From: Verrucomicrobiia bacterium
GTDB taxonomy: Bacteria; Verrucomicrobiota; Verrucomicrobiia; Limisphaerales; JADLHS01
Reading direction: 5' to 3'
Assembly: GCA_023953615.1 (NCBI GenBank)
Contig: JAMLJH010000001.1
Location: forward strand, 1,467,360 to 1,531,359
DNA: 64,000 bases
How positions within the stretch are numbered: position 1 is the stretch's first letter; every line of letters begins with the position of its first letter. Positions 37,454 to 48,090 of the stretch are shown piece after piece. Made by a program: the position numbers and the translations under genes. The notes under the pieces are model-generated. The model made no database searches, had not been told where the DNA came from, and was given only the letters and a program-made list of their open reading frames with translations.

Positions 37454-38920
37454 ATGCCTCACCAACTCACCATTTCGGAACTAACCGCGCGGATCGCCCG
37501 ACGGGAAATCAGCGCCCGCGCCGCCATGCAGGCGTGCCTGGATCGCATCGCGCGGGTGGATGAAAAAATCCATGCCTTCATCAGCTACGATGCGGCCGAT
37601 GCCCTCGCGCAAGCCGACGCGCTGGACCAGGAAATTGCCCAAGGGATGGGCCTGGACCGTCCGTTGCTGGGCGTTCCCATCGGGCTTAAGGACGTTTTCG
37701 CCGTAAAGAATCAACCGCTGAATTGCGGCTCCAAAATTCTGGGAAATTTTATTTCTCCTTACGACGCCACGGTCGTCACCAAACTCAAGGCGGCGGGCGC
37801 AGTTGTGTTTGGTCGTTTGAACATGGACGAGTTCGCCATGGGCAGTTCGACGGAAACCTCGGCGTTCGGATTGACGCGCAATCCGTGGTCGCCAACGCGT
37901 ATTCCGGGCGGCTCCTCCGGCGGCTCGGCGGCAGCAGTGGCGGCGGATGAAGTCATCGGCGCGCTGGGATCGGACACGGGCGGTTCGATTCGCCAACCGG
38001 CGGCATTCTGTGGCTGCGTGGGATTCAAACCCACTTACGGCCGCGTTTCGCGCTACGGTTTGGTGGCGTTTGCTTCGTCCCTGGACCAGGTCGGGCCGTT
38101 CACCAAGGACGTGCGCGATACGGCCACGTTGCTCCAGGTGATCAGCGGCCACGACGAACGCGACACGACCAGTGTGAAGCAACCGGTACCGGATTACCTC
38201 CAGGCGTTGGATGGAAACATCAAAGGTTTGCGGATCGGTTTGCCCCGGGAATTTCAAATCCCGGGTCTGGACCCGGAGGTGAAGGCCGCGGTGGATCGGG
38301 CAATTGAACAACTGCAGGCGTTGGGCGCCAGTGTGACGGAGATTTCCTTGCCCCATGCGGATTACGCCGCCGCCACGTATTACATCATTGCGCCGGCTGA
38401 AGCCTCGGCGAATCTCGCCCGCTTCGACGGCATTCGCTATGGTTTGCGCGCCGAGGGGAACGATCCGCTCGAGCTTTACTGCAACACGCGCGGTCAAGGG
38501 TTTGGCGCGGAAGTGAAACGGCGCATCATTTTGGGCACGTACGTTTTGAGCAGCGGTTACTACGACGCGTATTATCTGCGCGCGCAAAAAGTGCGAACGC
38601 TCATCCGGCAGGATTTTCTCAAGGCGTTCGAACAAGTGGATGCCATCGTGACGCCGACGACGCCGACGGCCGCATTCAAGATCGGTGAAAAATCGTCCGA
38701 TCCGCTGCAAATGTATCTTTCCGACGCGTTCACGATTTCGTGCAACCTGGCGGGAATCTGCGGGATCAGCGTGCCGTGCGGTTTCACCAGCTCACCCCGG
38801 CTGCCCATCGGATTGCAATTGCTCGGCTCGCCGTTTGGTGAAGCGACCATTCTCAAAATTGCGCATGCCTACGAACAGAGTACATCCTGGCACAAGGAAC
38901 GCGCGCCGTTGGCCGGTTAG
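37454..38920 (+). CDS. gatA: Asp-tRNA(Asn)/Glu-tRNA(Gln) amidotransferase subunit A
   Basis: 488 residues. The amidase catalytic triad is Lys79 (GLKDVFA), Ser154 ([10 protein letters not shown]) and Ser178 (DTGGSIRQP), at the same residue numbers as in the family prototype. It hydrolyses Gln to feed ammonia to GatB. It forms an operon with gatC. Confidence 0.98.
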   Translation: MPHQLTISELTARIARREISARAAMQACLDRIARVDEKIHAFISYDAADALAQADALDQEIAQGMGLDRPLLGVPIGLKDVFAVKNQPLNCGSKILGNFISPYDATVVTKLKAAGAVVFGRLNMDEFAMGSSTETSAFGLTRNPWSPTRIPGGSSGGSAAAVAADEVIGALGSDTGGSIRQPAAFCGCVGFKPTYGRVSRYGLVAFASSLDQVGPFTKDVRDTATLLQVISGHDERDTTSVKQPVPDYLQALDGNIKGLRIGLPREFQIPGLDPEVKAAVDRAIEQLQALGASVTEISLPHADYAAATYYIIAPAEASANLARFDGIRYGLRAEGNDPLELYCNTRGQGFGAEVKRRIILGTYVLSSGYYDAYYLRAQKVRTLIRQDFLKAFEQVDAIVTPTTPTAAFKIGEKSSDPLQMYLSDAFTISCNLAGICGISVPCGFTSSPRLPIGLQLLGSPFGEATILKIAHAYEQSTSWHKERAPLAG

Positions 38921-38980
38921 GTTCACCGTGACCGGCTCCCGCAAGTAGTGGTGGGCGCGGCGTAACGCGACGATGAGGCG

Positions 38981-39535
38981 ATGATGCGTTTGGAGATCAT
39001 GCGAATAACCCGGGCCACGCTGGCGAGTTGGGCGGCGGTGCTGCTGCTTGGCTGCGGCGTTGACCGACACGTCGCCCGAACCGAAGCGCCGGAGGCGGCG
39101 CCGCCGAGCGCGGCCGATTCATCCACTTTAACCATGACTAACAACCTCACCAAAACGGACGCGGAATGGCGGAAGCAATTGACGCCCGAACAATATCGCA
39201 TCCTGCGCGAGAAAGGCACGGAACGCGCGTTCACCGGCAAGTATTGGAACACCAAGGACGCGGGCGATTACCACTGCGCGGGCTGCGGCGCGTTGCTGTT
39301 TGCTTCGGACACCAAATTTGAATCGGAATGTGGCTGGCCGAGTTTCTACGCGCCGGCGCGGACGGACATCATTGCCGAGGCGGCGGACGACAGCTTCGGG
39401 ATGCGACGGACCGAGGTGCTGTGCGCCCGTTGTGGCGGGCATCTGGGCCACGTTTTCAATGATGGCCCCAAGCCGACCGGGTTGCGCTACTGCATCAATT
39501 CCGGGGCCATCCAGTTTGAACCGGCCAAAAAGTGA
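38981..39535 (+). CDS. msrB: Lipoprotein peptide-methionine (R)-S-oxide reductase
   Basis: 184 residues. An N-terminal lipobox (AVLLLGC) suggests a lipid-anchored, exported enzyme, followed by a ~35-residue linker. The MsrB domain has two zinc Cys pairs (CAGC and CARC), the structural [10 protein letters not shown] segment and the catalytic Cys in RYCINSGA. It repairs R-methionine sulfoxide in envelope proteins. ATG at 38984 and 38999 are alternatives. Confidence 0.95.
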   Translation: MMRLEIMRITRATLASWAAVLLLGCGVDRHVARTEAPEAAPPSAADSSTLTMTNNLTKTDAEWRKQLTPEQYRILREKGTERAFTGKYWNTKDAGDYHCAGCGALLFASDTKFESECGWPSFYAPARTDIIAEAADDSFGMRRTEVLCARCGGHLGHVFNDGPKPTGLRYCINSGAIQFEPAKK

Positions 39536-39654
39536 GCGGCGACCCGGCGGTGGCAGTCGCATTTTATCGGGCCCAACCGGCACTTTTTACTGGCGCTGAT
39601 TTCCGTTCGCGCTTAGGCTCGACTCGCCGTTGAACCACTAGAGAACAAGAGATT

Positions 39655-40155
39655 ATGGACATCATCTTCAATTGCCCCAAGTGCGATCAGGAACTCGCGG
39701 TGGATGCCAGCGGGGCCGGCACCGAAATCACCTGCCCGTCGTGTTCGGAAAAGATCGTCATCCCCGCCGCATCGCGCTCCAGCGACCGACTGCCGGTCAT
39801 TCCTCCAGCCAGTGGCACGGTTAATCCCATCGCCTCCTCGGCCGCCGCCAAAGTCGAGCGCCATCTCAAAGTGCCGGTGCGGAGCGAACCCGCGGCGAGT
39901 TTGATCGAAAAACCCTCCAAACCGCTGGAAGTGGCCGCGAAGGAATCCGATCGCAAATTGCGGATCAAGACCATCCGCCACACGGATTGCGTCGAGGTTG
40001 GGCGCGATCGTTTCGACGACACGGTGACGGAATTCCTGCAGAAAGTGGGCGAGCAACATCTGGTCAGCGTGACGCCGCTGACGTATTCCTACGTCGAAAT
40101 CGGCTCGCAAAAAATTGTGACGGATTACGCCGTGATGATCGTTTACAAAGGCTGA
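39655..40155 (+). CDS. Zinc-ribbon protein of unknown function
   Basis: 166 residues. An N-terminal CPKC...CPSC zinc ribbon (residues ~7-32) is followed by an Ala/Ser/Pro linker and a small beta-rich C-terminal domain ending YVEIGSQKIVTDYAVMIVYKG. Similar short zinc-ribbon proteins are common in this phylum; the role is unknown. It ends at the base before the downstream TPR gene's open frame. Confidence 0.7.
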   Translation: MDIIFNCPKCDQELAVDASGAGTEITCPSCSEKIVIPAASRSSDRLPVIPPASGTVNPIASSAAAKVERHLKVPVRSEPAASLIEKPSKPLEVAAKESDRKLRIKTIRHTDCVEVGRDRFDDTVTEFLQKVGEQHLVSVTPLTYSYVEIGSQKIVTDYAVMIVYKG

Positions 40156-40218
40156 ATGACGAACCCCGGTTGGGGTCGCCTGCTTGACTTGATTTTTTCC
40201 CGCCGCTACCGTCCGCGC

Positions 40219-41208
40219 ATGAGTCGTCGGTTTACCATTCTGAGCCTGCTGCTGCTGACCGGCCTGTTTTACGCCTTCCCGTCACCGGCCCCGTTGATTT
40301 TTACGCCGGGCGAAGGGTGGCACTACGAACTGCCGGGCACGACGGCGCAATGGCGCAAAGAGCAGGCCAAGGATCAACTCGCCGTGGCGCAGGAAGCCTT
40401 CGAGGCAAAAGATTTTTCCACGACGGTCAAAGCCAGTTCCTACCTCGTCCGCAAGTGGCCGCTCTCCGATTATGCCGCCGAGGCGCAATACTTGTTGGGA
40501 CGCGGTTACGAAGCGCAGCGCAAGGACGAACGCGCGTTTGCGGCGTACCAGGAAATTTTCACCAAATATCCCAATAGCGATCAATTGGCGGATGCCGCCC
40601 GCCGCCAGTACCAAATCGCCTCGCGTTTTCTGGCCGGACAACGCTTCCATGTCCTCTGGGGTTACGTGCCGTTTTTTCCGAACATGGAAAAGACGGCGGG
40701 GTTGTTTGAAAAAATTGTCGCCAACGGGCCTTATGGCGATATGGCCCCGCACGCGCAGTTGCGCATCGGCGCGGCGTATGAATCGCAGAAAAATTACCCG
40801 GAAGCCGTGGCCGCCTACGAACGCGCCGCGGACCGCTATCACGACCTGCCCATCATTGCCGCCGACGCCTTGTATCGCGCGGGCATGTCCTACTACAAAC
40901 AAGCGCTGACGGCCGAGTACGATCAAGGCACGGCGGGGCAGGCGATTGCGACCTTCAATGATTTGATCGTGCTGCATCCGGAAGACCGGCGGTTGCCGGA
41001 AGTGCGGCGCATTATTACGCGGCTCAAAGACGAGCAGGCGCGGGGCAATTTCAAGATCGCCGAATTTTACGCCAAACAAAAACGCTGGAGTGGCGCGTTG
41101 GTTTATTACAACGAGGTTTTGATCAACGGCGCCGAGTCCCGTTACGCCAGCGTGGCGCGCGAACGGATTGACCTCATCAAGCAGCGCCTGCCCGCCACGA
41201 CGCAATGA
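40219..41208 (+). CDS. BamD/YbgF-like TPR protein
   Basis: 329 residues from ATG at 40219; the frame also stays open upstream to 40156. A signal peptide (FTILSLLLLTGLFYAFPSPA) is followed by a GWHYELPG segment and then repeated TPR helices (FEAKDFSTTVKASSYLVRKWPLS; QYLLGRGYEAQRKDERAFAA) from about residue 60 to the end. This is the layout of outer-membrane assembly factor BamD, but no lipobox is seen. It overlaps the LptE-like gene by 4 nt, which supports a shared envelope role. Confidence 0.72.
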   Translation: MSRRFTILSLLLLTGLFYAFPSPAPLIFTPGEGWHYELPGTTAQWRKEQAKDQLAVAQEAFEAKDFSTTVKASSYLVRKWPLSDYAAEAQYLLGRGYEAQRKDERAFAAYQEIFTKYPNSDQLADAARRQYQIASRFLAGQRFHVLWGYVPFFPNMEKTAGLFEKIVANGPYGDMAPHAQLRIGAAYESQKNYPEAVAAYERAADRYHDLPIIAADALYRAGMSYYKQALTAEYDQGTAGQAIATFNDLIVLHPEDRRLPEVRRIITRLKDEQARGNFKIAEFYAKQKRWSGALVYYNEVLINGAESRYASVARERIDLIKQRLPATTQ

Positions 41209-41723
41209 TCATGGTTTGGAAGCGCGGCATGTTGGTGGTCGGCCTGAGCGTGTTGCTGGGCGGTTGCGCGGGCTACCGCCTGGGCCCCACTGGCGGGCAA
41301 ACCGCCGGCGCGCGTTCCATCCAAATTCAACCGTTCTTTAATCGCACTTTGGAGCCGCGTCTGGGCGAGGCGATCACTACCGCGCTGCGCAAGGAAATCC
41401 AGCGGGACGGCACTTACACGCTGGCCTCACGGGCGGATGGTGATCTGGTGGTTTCCGGCGACATTCTTTCCTATCAACGCGGCCAAATCAGCTTCCTGCC
41501 GACGGACATCACGACGGGACGTGATTACCGCCTGACTTTCACGGCGCATGTGGTGGTGCGCGACCGGATCACGGGACGGGTGGTTTATGATGAAAATCTG
41601 ACCGGAGCCACTTTGATGCGCGCGGGTGATGATCTGCCGAGTGCCGAACGCCAAACGCTTCCGGTGTTGGCGGAGGATCTGGCACGGCAAATCACCGCCG
41701 CGCTGACGGATGGGAAATGGTAA
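41205..41723 (+). CDS. LptE-like lipoprotein
   Basis: 172 residues with a lipobox (SVLLGGCAGY) after the signal segment. RSIQIQPFFNRTLEPRLGEAITTALRKEIQRDG fits the LptE/RlpB family, which plugs the LptD barrel in lipopolysaccharide transport; this would place it at the outer membrane. It overlaps the upstream TPR gene by 4 nt. LptD is not nearby. Confidence 0.8.
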   Translation: MIMVWKRGMLVVGLSVLLGGCAGYRLGPTGGQTAGARSIQIQPFFNRTLEPRLGEAITTALRKEIQRDGTYTLASRADGDLVVSGDILSYQRGQISFLPTDITTGRDYRLTFTAHVVVRDRITGRVVYDENLTGATLMRAGDDLPSAERQTLPVLAEDLARQITAALTDGKW

Positions 41724-41828
41724 CGTCGGGATTTGGACGGCGATTGGTCCACGCCGATAATACTTGGCGACCCCAGCCGCTCCGCGTCGTTCCAACTTCG
41801 TAACTTCCCGCGTCGGCTCGCCCGGAGA

Positions 41829-43172
41829 TTACCGACCAAACATGCCGGGTGCGGCGCCGCCCATGCGCGCCATCATTTTCTGGAACTTGCCCATTTTTTT
41901 CATCATCTGCTGCATCTGGGCGAATTTGTTGAGCATGGTGTTGAGTTCGGTCACGCTCACGCCGCTGCCCTTGGCGATCCGTTGCCGGCGTTTGGCGTTC
42001 AGGAGGGCCGGGGTTTTGCGCTCCTGCGGCGTCATGCCGCAGATCATGGCTTCCATATGCTTGAACTCACGCTCCTGTTTGGTGATGTCCACCTGCTTGA
42101 GCGCCTCCGCGCCACCGGGCAACATTTTCATGATGTTATCCAGCGGTCCGAGTTTCTTCATCTGCCGCAGTTGCTCCAGGAAATCTTCCAGCGTGAACTG
42201 GCCGCGGCGCATCTTTTCCTCCATGCGCTTGGCGTCCTCCAGGTCCACGGCTTCCGCCGCTTTCTCCACCAGGCTCACCACGTCGCCCATGCCGAGAATG
42301 CGGGAAGCCATGCGCTCGGGATGAAACGGCTCGAAATCTTCCAGCTTTTCCCCGACACCCATGAACTTGATCGGCTTGCCGGTTACCGCCTTCAAACTGA
42401 GCGCCGCCCCGCCGCGCGCGTCACCGTCCAGTTTCGTCAGGATCGCGCCCGTGATGTTCAGGGCTTGATCAAAATGCGTGGCGACATTGACCGCCTCCTG
42501 ACCGGTGGCGGCGTCGAGCACCAGGAGAATTTCACGCGGCTTCACCAGGTCGCGCAGCCGCACCAGTTCCTGCACCAACGGCTCATCAATTTGCAATCGT
42601 CCCGCCGTGTCAAAAATGAGCGTGTTGCGATTGTGCGTTTCCGCGTAAGCCAGCGCGTCCCGGGCGATTTTCGTCACGTCGGTTTCTCCCCGCGATACGA
42701 ACACCGGCAGGTCCAGTTGTTTCGCGAGCGTTTCCAACTGATCCATGGCGGCGGGCCGATAAACATCGGCGGCCACCAACAAGGGCTGGCGGCCTTGTTT
42801 TTGGATCAGCCGCGCCAGCTTGCCGCTGGACGTGGTTTTGCCCGCGCCATGCAAACCCACCATCAAAATGCACGCGGGATTGCGATCAAAATTCAACCCG
42901 GCGTTCTGCGAGCCGAGCAGTTCCACCAACTCGTCGTTGATGATTTTGATGATCTGCTGTCCGGGCTGAATGCTCTGGACAACCTCCGCGCCAATGGATT
43001 TGGCTTTGACGCGTTCGATGAAGTCGCGCGCCACCTTGAAATTAACATCGGCTTCGAGCAACGCCAGACGCACGTCGCGCAGCGCGTCGGACACGTTGCT
43101 CTCGGAAATTTTTCCCAGGCCGCGCAGATTACGGAAGGCGTTCTGGAGTTTGCTGCTGAGCGATTCAAACAT
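41829..43172 (-). CDS. ffh: Signal recognition particle protein Ffh
   Basis: 447 residues with the N, G and M domains in order. The G1 loop is GLHGAGKTTSSGKLA (slightly changed from the usual QGSGKTTT), with DTAGRLQ and TKLDGDARGG further on; the Met-rich M domain (EFKHMEAMICGMTP, KFAQMQQMMKKMGKFQKM) binds signal sequences and 4.5S RNA. It targets nascent membrane proteins. Confidence 0.97.
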   Translation of the reverse strand: MFESLSSKLQNAFRNLRGLGKISESNVSDALRDVRLALLEADVNFKVARDFIERVKAKSIGAEVVQSIQPGQQIIKIINDELVELLGSQNAGLNFDRNPACILMVGLHGAGKTTSSGKLARLIQKQGRQPLLVAADVYRPAAMDQLETLAKQLDLPVFVSRGETDVTKIARDALAYAETHNRNTLIFDTAGRLQIDEPLVQELVRLRDLVKPREILLVLDAATGQEAVNVATHFDQALNITGAILTKLDGDARGGAALSLKAVTGKPIKFMGVGEKLEDFEPFHPERMASRILGMGDVVSLVEKAAEAVDLEDAKRMEEKMRRGQFTLEDFLEQLRQMKKLGPLDNIMKMLPGGAEALKQVDITKQEREFKHMEAMICGMTPQERKTPALLNAKRRQRIAKGSGVSVTELNTMLNKFAQMQQMMKKMGKFQKMMARMGGAAPGMFGR

Positions 43173-43309
43173 CGCGCCAGCCTAGGTTTTTCGCGCCGTT
43201 GGCGCAAGATGGGCTTTGCGTCGGCTTCGAGTTTGCGGACGGCCCTCCGGTCGTTTGGTCGTTCGGAAAACTGGTCAAAGCGCGCGGGCTGAGGCAAGCT
43301 GCCGGAGCG

Positions 43310-43534
43310 ATGGTGAATTTATTGGATACAAAATTTCTGTTTGCCTCGCTGTTGTGGGGCTCGATTGGCGTGGGTTACTTCATCTACGGCAAAAAGCAAC
43401 AGGCCATGCCTCCCCTGATCGGCGGTTTGGTGATGATCGCGCTTTCCTATTTTGTCGAGTCGTGGTTTTGGATGTCGCTCGCGGGCGCTGCCTTGATGGC
43501 CGCAATCTACTGGCTCGTCCGACACGGTTATTGA
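43310..43534 (+). CDS. Small two-to-three-helix membrane protein
   Basis: 74 residues from ATG at 43310. The chain is largely hydrophobic with two or three membrane segments (LLWGSIGVGYFIYG, LIGGLVMIALSYFVESWF, WMSLAGAALMAAIYWL). No family is recognised. It diverges from ffh. Confidence 0.62.
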   Translation: MVNLLDTKFLFASLLWGSIGVGYFIYGKKQQAMPPLIGGLVMIALSYFVESWFWMSLAGAALMAAIYWLVRHGY

Positions 43535-43642
43535 GCCGCCGCGTGTGGCTTATGTGACAATTGCGCGGAGCCCCTCGGTTCGGACCGCTCGCGGTTCACA
43601 GGACAAAGAAGAAAATTTCGTTGCGCATTGCAGAGCGGCGCG

Positions 43643-44056
43643 TCAATCCCATCGCGGCGGACGGCGATCCGCCTTCTTGCGCGCGCGTTGCGCTTTTTCG
43701 GCAAGCATCCGGTCCTTGGCCGCGCGACTGCGCTTGCGTTTCTGCCGTCGCAATTTAGCCGCGTGCGCCTGGGCGGCGGTCCGCTCCCGATGTCGTTCCG
43801 CCTCGATCTTTTCCAGCAACAACCGTCGCGCCAGAAAGCGGTTGAGACCTTGCTGGCGAGTTTTCTGGCACTTGACCTGAAGACCGGTTGGCCGATGCAG
43901 CAGCACCACGCAGGTCGCGACCTTGTTGACGTTCTGGCCGCCGTGACCACCCGAACGGACGAAGGATTCCTCCAGATCGGCTTCCTGGATTCCCAGCGCC
44001 GCCATGCGTTGCGCGAGCTGGCTTTCCTTTTCCGTGCTGACCGGGAGCGTGCTCAT
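43643..44056 (-). CDS. Release-factor-like (GGQ) protein
   Basis: 137 residues. VRSGGHGGQNVNKVATCV holds the GGQ motif that triggers peptidyl-tRNA hydrolysis in class I release factors. The codon-reading domains are missing, and a strongly basic C-terminal tail (~95-137) could enter the mRNA channel as in ArfB-type ribosome rescue factors. The exact subgroup cannot be told. Confidence 0.82.
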   Translation of the reverse strand: MSTLPVSTEKESQLAQRMAALGIQEADLEESFVRSGGHGGQNVNKVATCVVLLHRPTGLQVKCQKTRQQGLNRFLARRLLLEKIEAERHRERTAAQAHAAKLRRQKRKRSRAAKDRMLAEKAQRARKKADRRPPRWD

Positions 44057-44134
44057 GCGGGTAGCTTCCTTGATTCCAGGGTCATTGTCAGTCGCGAAAC
44101 ATACCGACTGGCGGTCGCAACTGATTTGTCGGGT

Positions 44135-46114
44135 TCAATGTCCTCCGACGCGACGAACGCCATGCAAAGCTTCCGCCTGGCTCAACTTCGGCCAGGTGTA
44201 GCCGTAAAGTGTGATCAGCGCGAAGCACAAGAGCGGGACGATGAAAGCGCGGGACATGTCGTAATGATCCGCCACCGCACCCATGAGTTTGGGCAGGATG
44301 GCCCCGCCCATGATGCCCATGACGATGTAGGCCGCCGCGCCTTTGGCCTTGCTGCCGAGACCAAAAATGCCCAACGCGAAAATGGTGGGAAACATGATGG
44401 ACATGAAGAAATACGTGAGGAAAACGCACACCACCGAAAGCCAGCCCAGCTTGAGAAAAATCAACAGACACGCGATGACGTTCAACGCCCCGTACAGTCC
44501 AACCACCTTGTGCGCGGAGAACTTTTTCAGCAAGAGCGCCCCGGTGATGCGCCCAATCAAAAAGCAGATGAACCCAAACGAAACCAGTTGCGCCGCCAGT
44601 TGGTTGGTGATGACCAGAAACCCGTCGTGAAAGGTCAGCACCTCCGGATACGCCTCCGCCAGGAGCAGACGATTCAAACGCGCGGAACGACGCGACTCGG
44701 ACGCTGACACCAACAGTTCCCGGGTCGGGTCGGAGAGGGTCACGCCGGCGAATCGTTCCGGTGTGTAGAGCTGTTCCTTGAGTACGAGACTGTTCAGGTC
44801 CTGTGTCAAAGCCACGCGCAAGGCGGCCGCACCAGTGGTACCGGATTGGAACTCGTTCAACGCCTCGGTCGTGGCCGGCGATAAATTCGCCGTCAGAAAA
44901 GCTGAGAGCGCATCCGATTTGTCGCTCAACCGATGCGCCAGTGACGGCAGATCTTTGAAGTCATTGGCGGAAAAAGCCGTTTTGACTTCAAACCAATTTT
45001 GGGTTCGCTCCGTCAACCAGGAGTTGGGCAAGGCGGGCGGTTCGGAAACCAGATAATTGATCAGGAAACTGAAAATACCCGCTTGGGCCGCCACATAGAC
45101 AAATTGCGCCAGCGTGGCGCCGGTGAAATGTTCATGCGCCCAGATACTCTGCGCGGAAATCTTCTTCACGGTGACCGCCAATTTGATGGCGGCCAGAACC
45201 AGACCAATCGCACCCGCCCAAAAGAGCACCAGCAACAGGGCTGAATCCGGGTTCAGCGTCATACCCGGCAGACGCGGCAACCAGCCGGCGAGAGTCAAAG
45301 CCGGTTGGCCCGCTCCCACGGCCTCCAGGATCAACCACAAGATCATGCCAAAGATGCCGATCAACACGCCCACGTTCAGCAACAACAAAACGTAAACGGA
45401 TTTGCGATTGATCCTTCGGTTCGCCACCGCACCGACGTCAGCATCCGTTTTGGCATCGGCAGCTTGTGGCTCATCGGTTTTCACGTCCGGGATGGGTGCG
45501 AAGAAGAATACAACGGCCAGAATCAAAACCACCACCGCGACGCCGGCGTAGGGGATCCATAGCGTCTGCGCGCCCGTGCTGCGACCGGCGGCGTCCGTGC
45601 CGTAAAAAAACGCGCTGCCGGCAATGGGTCCGAAAATCCAGCCCACTCCGTTGCAGGATTGCGCGATGTTGATGCGCGTGGCGGCGAAACGCGGCGCGCC
45701 GAGTACCGTGGTGTAGGGATTGGCCACGGTTTCCAGAAAGGTGAGACCGGAGGCGATGACGCAAACGCCGGTCAGGAAGGCCCAGAACGCGGCGATCTTG
45801 GTCGCCGGGATGAACCAGAATCCGCCCACGGCCACCATCAACAAACCGGCGATGATGCCGCCTTTGTAACCCAGCCGGGTGGCGAGCCAGCCCGCCGGCA
45901 GCGACATGAGGAAGTATCCCAGATAATGCGCGAACTGCACCCAGGCGGATTGCGAAAGACTCAGCTTCAGCTCCTCCTGAAAATGTTTGTCCATCACGTC
46001 AATCATCCCGTTGCAAAATCCCCAGAGCAGGAACAGCGAGCTGACCAGGAGAAAGGTGAAGAAAACATTCCGGCCATTGGCCAGGACGAACATGCTGGAC
46101 TTGGGTTGGCTCAT
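44135..46114 (-). CDS. FucP-like sugar transporter with two large insertions
   Basis: 659 residues against about 440 for FucP. The first six helices match MFS fucose permease (WGFCNGMIDVMDKHFQ, LGYFLMSLPAGWLATRLGYK, TFLETVANPY). Between helices six and seven (~240-320) are two extra hydrophobic segments, and between seven and eight (~365-495) a hydrophilic ~130-residue insert. GATLAQFVYVAAQAGIFSFLINYL resembles TM7. It diverges from a fucose-isomerase-like gene, so deoxysugar uptake is likely. Confidence 0.85.
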   Translation of the reverse strand: MSQPKSSMFVLANGRNVFFTFLLVSSLFLLWGFCNGMIDVMDKHFQEELKLSLSQSAWVQFAHYLGYFLMSLPAGWLATRLGYKGGIIAGLLMVAVGGFWFIPATKIAAFWAFLTGVCVIASGLTFLETVANPYTTVLGAPRFAATRINIAQSCNGVGWIFGPIAGSAFFYGTDAAGRSTGAQTLWIPYAGVAVVVLILAVVFFFAPIPDVKTDEPQAADAKTDADVGAVANRRINRKSVYVLLLLNVGVLIGIFGMILWLILEAVGAGQPALTLAGWLPRLPGMTLNPDSALLLVLFWAGAIGLVLAAIKLAVTVKKISAQSIWAHEHFTGATLAQFVYVAAQAGIFSFLINYLVSEPPALPNSWLTERTQNWFEVKTAFSANDFKDLPSLAHRLSDKSDALSAFLTANLSPATTEALNEFQSGTTGAAALRVALTQDLNSLVLKEQLYTPERFAGVTLSDPTRELLVSASESRRSARLNRLLLAEAYPEVLTFHDGFLVITNQLAAQLVSFGFICFLIGRITGALLLKKFSAHKVVGLYGALNVIACLLIFLKLGWLSVVCVFLTYFFMSIMFPTIFALGIFGLGSKAKGAAAYIVMGIMGGAILPKLMGAVADHYDMSRAFIVPLLCFALITLYGYTWPKLSQAEALHGVRRVGGH

Positions 46115-46341
46115 ACGTTGCGGGCGATGACGACCGCCACCCGTTCACAGCGGCCGTCGGCTTTAACTAAACAATGAGGCTGCACAATGATCAGGGCTAT
46201 CGGTACCGAAAGCGATGGAAGGCGTCAAGCCTGTGGCCGCGAGAAAATGATTTCTTTGGCCGCGCGCCGGGTGTATTCCCTATGCGGTCGGTAGAATAAA
46301 GATTAAACAACCAGCAAGTTCATTTCGTTACGACAATTGTT

Positions 46342-48006
46342 ATGGCCAAAAACACGAATCGAACCGGACGGAGCTTTCCGCGTCTCAAGAAACATCAAGT
46401 GCAACTCGTCGCCAGCGGCGACCTGCGCCCTTCGGCCAATCGCGTCTGTTGGCCCGCGCAAAAGGAAATGGAGGACGCCCTGGGCGTCGCCCTCCAGGCG
46501 GAGGGCTACGAAGTGGTGCGGGGTCATGCTTACGATCCGGTCGCCAAACACGGCTTCATTGATTCACAACGGCGCGGGATGGAAGTCTTCCGCCACCTGG
46601 ATCCCGACGCGCCGCTGATTGTGGCCGAGTCCGTCTGGCAATACTCGCATCACGTTCTGGCCGGCTTGACCACGCACCGCGGCCCGATCCTCACCGTGGC
46701 GAACTGGTCCGGCACCTGGCCCGGCCTGGTCGGCATGCTGAATTTGAACGGCTCGCTGACCAAGCAAGGGGTGACGTATTCCACGCTGTGGAGTGAAAAT
46801 TTCACGGACGCATATTTCAAGACCCGCCTGCGGCAATGGCTCAAAACGGGGCGTTGCTCACATCCGACTCAGCACGTCCAGCCGCTCACCCGGATCAAAG
46901 TGCCCGCCAACGCGCGGCGCCTCGGCGAAAACCTCGCCGCGCAATTGCGGCGCGACAAGGCGATCATGGGCGTGTTCGATGAAGGTTGCATGGGCATGTT
47001 CAACGCCATTATTCCAGACCACCTGTTGCATGCCACCGGCGTCTTCAAAGAACGCTTGAGCCAATCCGCGCTTTACTACGGCGCGACGCAGGTCCGGGAT
47101 GCGGAAGCGCGCGCGGTTTATCAATGGTATCGGCGCCAAGGGATGAAATTTCACACCGGCCCGAACGACGCGACCGATCTCACCGAGCGGCAAATTCTCT
47201 GGCAGTGCAAAACCTACATCGCGGCGGTGCGGATCGCGGCGGACTTCGGCTGCGACTGCGTCGGCATTCAATATCAGCAGGGCTTGAAAGATTTGCTGCC
47301 CGCCAGCGATTTGGTGGAAGGCACGCTTAATAACGCGGATCGGCCGCCGGTAAAATCGCGCGACGGCAAACGCGTGCTCTACGCCGGCAAACCGTTGACG
47401 CATTTCAACGAAGCGGACGAATGTGCGGGCCTGGATGGATTGCTCACCCAGCGCGTCCACGCGGCCCTGAACCAGCCGCCGGAAAATACATTGCACGATT
47501 TGCGTTGGGGTGATTGGGATCAATCCGGCACCGTCAAGGATTACGTGTGGGTTTTCGAGATCAGCGGCAGCGTACCACCGGCGCATCTGATCGGCGGTTG
47601 GAAAGGCGCGGAAGGGTTCCGGCAACCGCCCATGTATTTTCCGAAAGGCGGCAGCACGTTGCGCGGCGTTTCCCGACCGGGCGAAATTGTCTGGTCCCGC
47701 ATCTACGTGGCGAACGACGCTTTGCACCTGGATATCGGACGCGGCAAGGTCGTCCGGCTGCCGCGCGCGGAAACCGAGCGCCGCTGGCAGGCCACCACCT
47801 GGCAATGGCCCATCATGCACGCCGTGACCTACGGAGTGACGCGCGATCAGATGATGGCCAAACATCAGGCAAACCACGTTCACTGCGCGTATGCCCGTAA
47901 CGCCGCCGCCGCCGACCAATGCCTCTACGCCAAAGCCGCCCTGGCCCAGGCGCTCGGCATCAAGGTCAACCTCTGTGGCACGAAGGCCGACGGGAAGAAG
48001 TGGTAG
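46342..48006 (+). CDS. L-fucose/arabinose isomerase-like enzyme
   Basis: 554 residues. [20 protein letters not shown] and [19 protein letters not shown] in the N-terminal half, [13 protein letters not shown] in the middle and [13 protein letters not shown] near the end fit the L-fucose isomerase fold; the Glu and the final His are candidate Mn ligands. It should interconvert an aldose and ketose (substrate inferred only). It is divergent from the FucP-like transporter, 227 nt away. Confidence 0.85.
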   Translation: MAKNTNRTGRSFPRLKKHQVQLVASGDLRPSANRVCWPAQKEMEDALGVALQAEGYEVVRGHAYDPVAKHGFIDSQRRGMEVFRHLDPDAPLIVAESVWQYSHHVLAGLTTHRGPILTVANWSGTWPGLVGMLNLNGSLTKQGVTYSTLWSENFTDAYFKTRLRQWLKTGRCSHPTQHVQPLTRIKVPANARRLGENLAAQLRRDKAIMGVFDEGCMGMFNAIIPDHLLHATGVFKERLSQSALYYGATQVRDAEARAVYQWYRRQGMKFHTGPNDATDLTERQILWQCKTYIAAVRIAADFGCDCVGIQYQQGLKDLLPASDLVEGTLNNADRPPVKSRDGKRVLYAGKPLTHFNEADECAGLDGLLTQRVHAALNQPPENTLHDLRWGDWDQSGTVKDYVWVFEISGSVPPAHLIGGWKGAEGFRQPPMYFPKGGSTLRGVSRPGEIVWSRIYVANDALHLDIGRGKVVRLPRAETERRWQATTWQWPIMHAVTYGVTRDQMMAKHQANHVHCAYARNAAAADQCLYAKAALAQALGIKVNLCGTKADGKKW

Positions 48007-48090
48007 CGGCGCCCGGGCGATGGTCCGACGTGGATTTCAATGGCTGAAGGTGAATTTCAGCATGAATGGCTGCGGCCGTTGGAACTCTGA

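Noticed and set aside
41733..43292. Long plus-strand open frame opposite ffh
   Set aside because: It is a frame-shadow of ffh, whose domains and motifs are unambiguous; the plus-strand product is His/Arg/Gln-rich and matches nothing.
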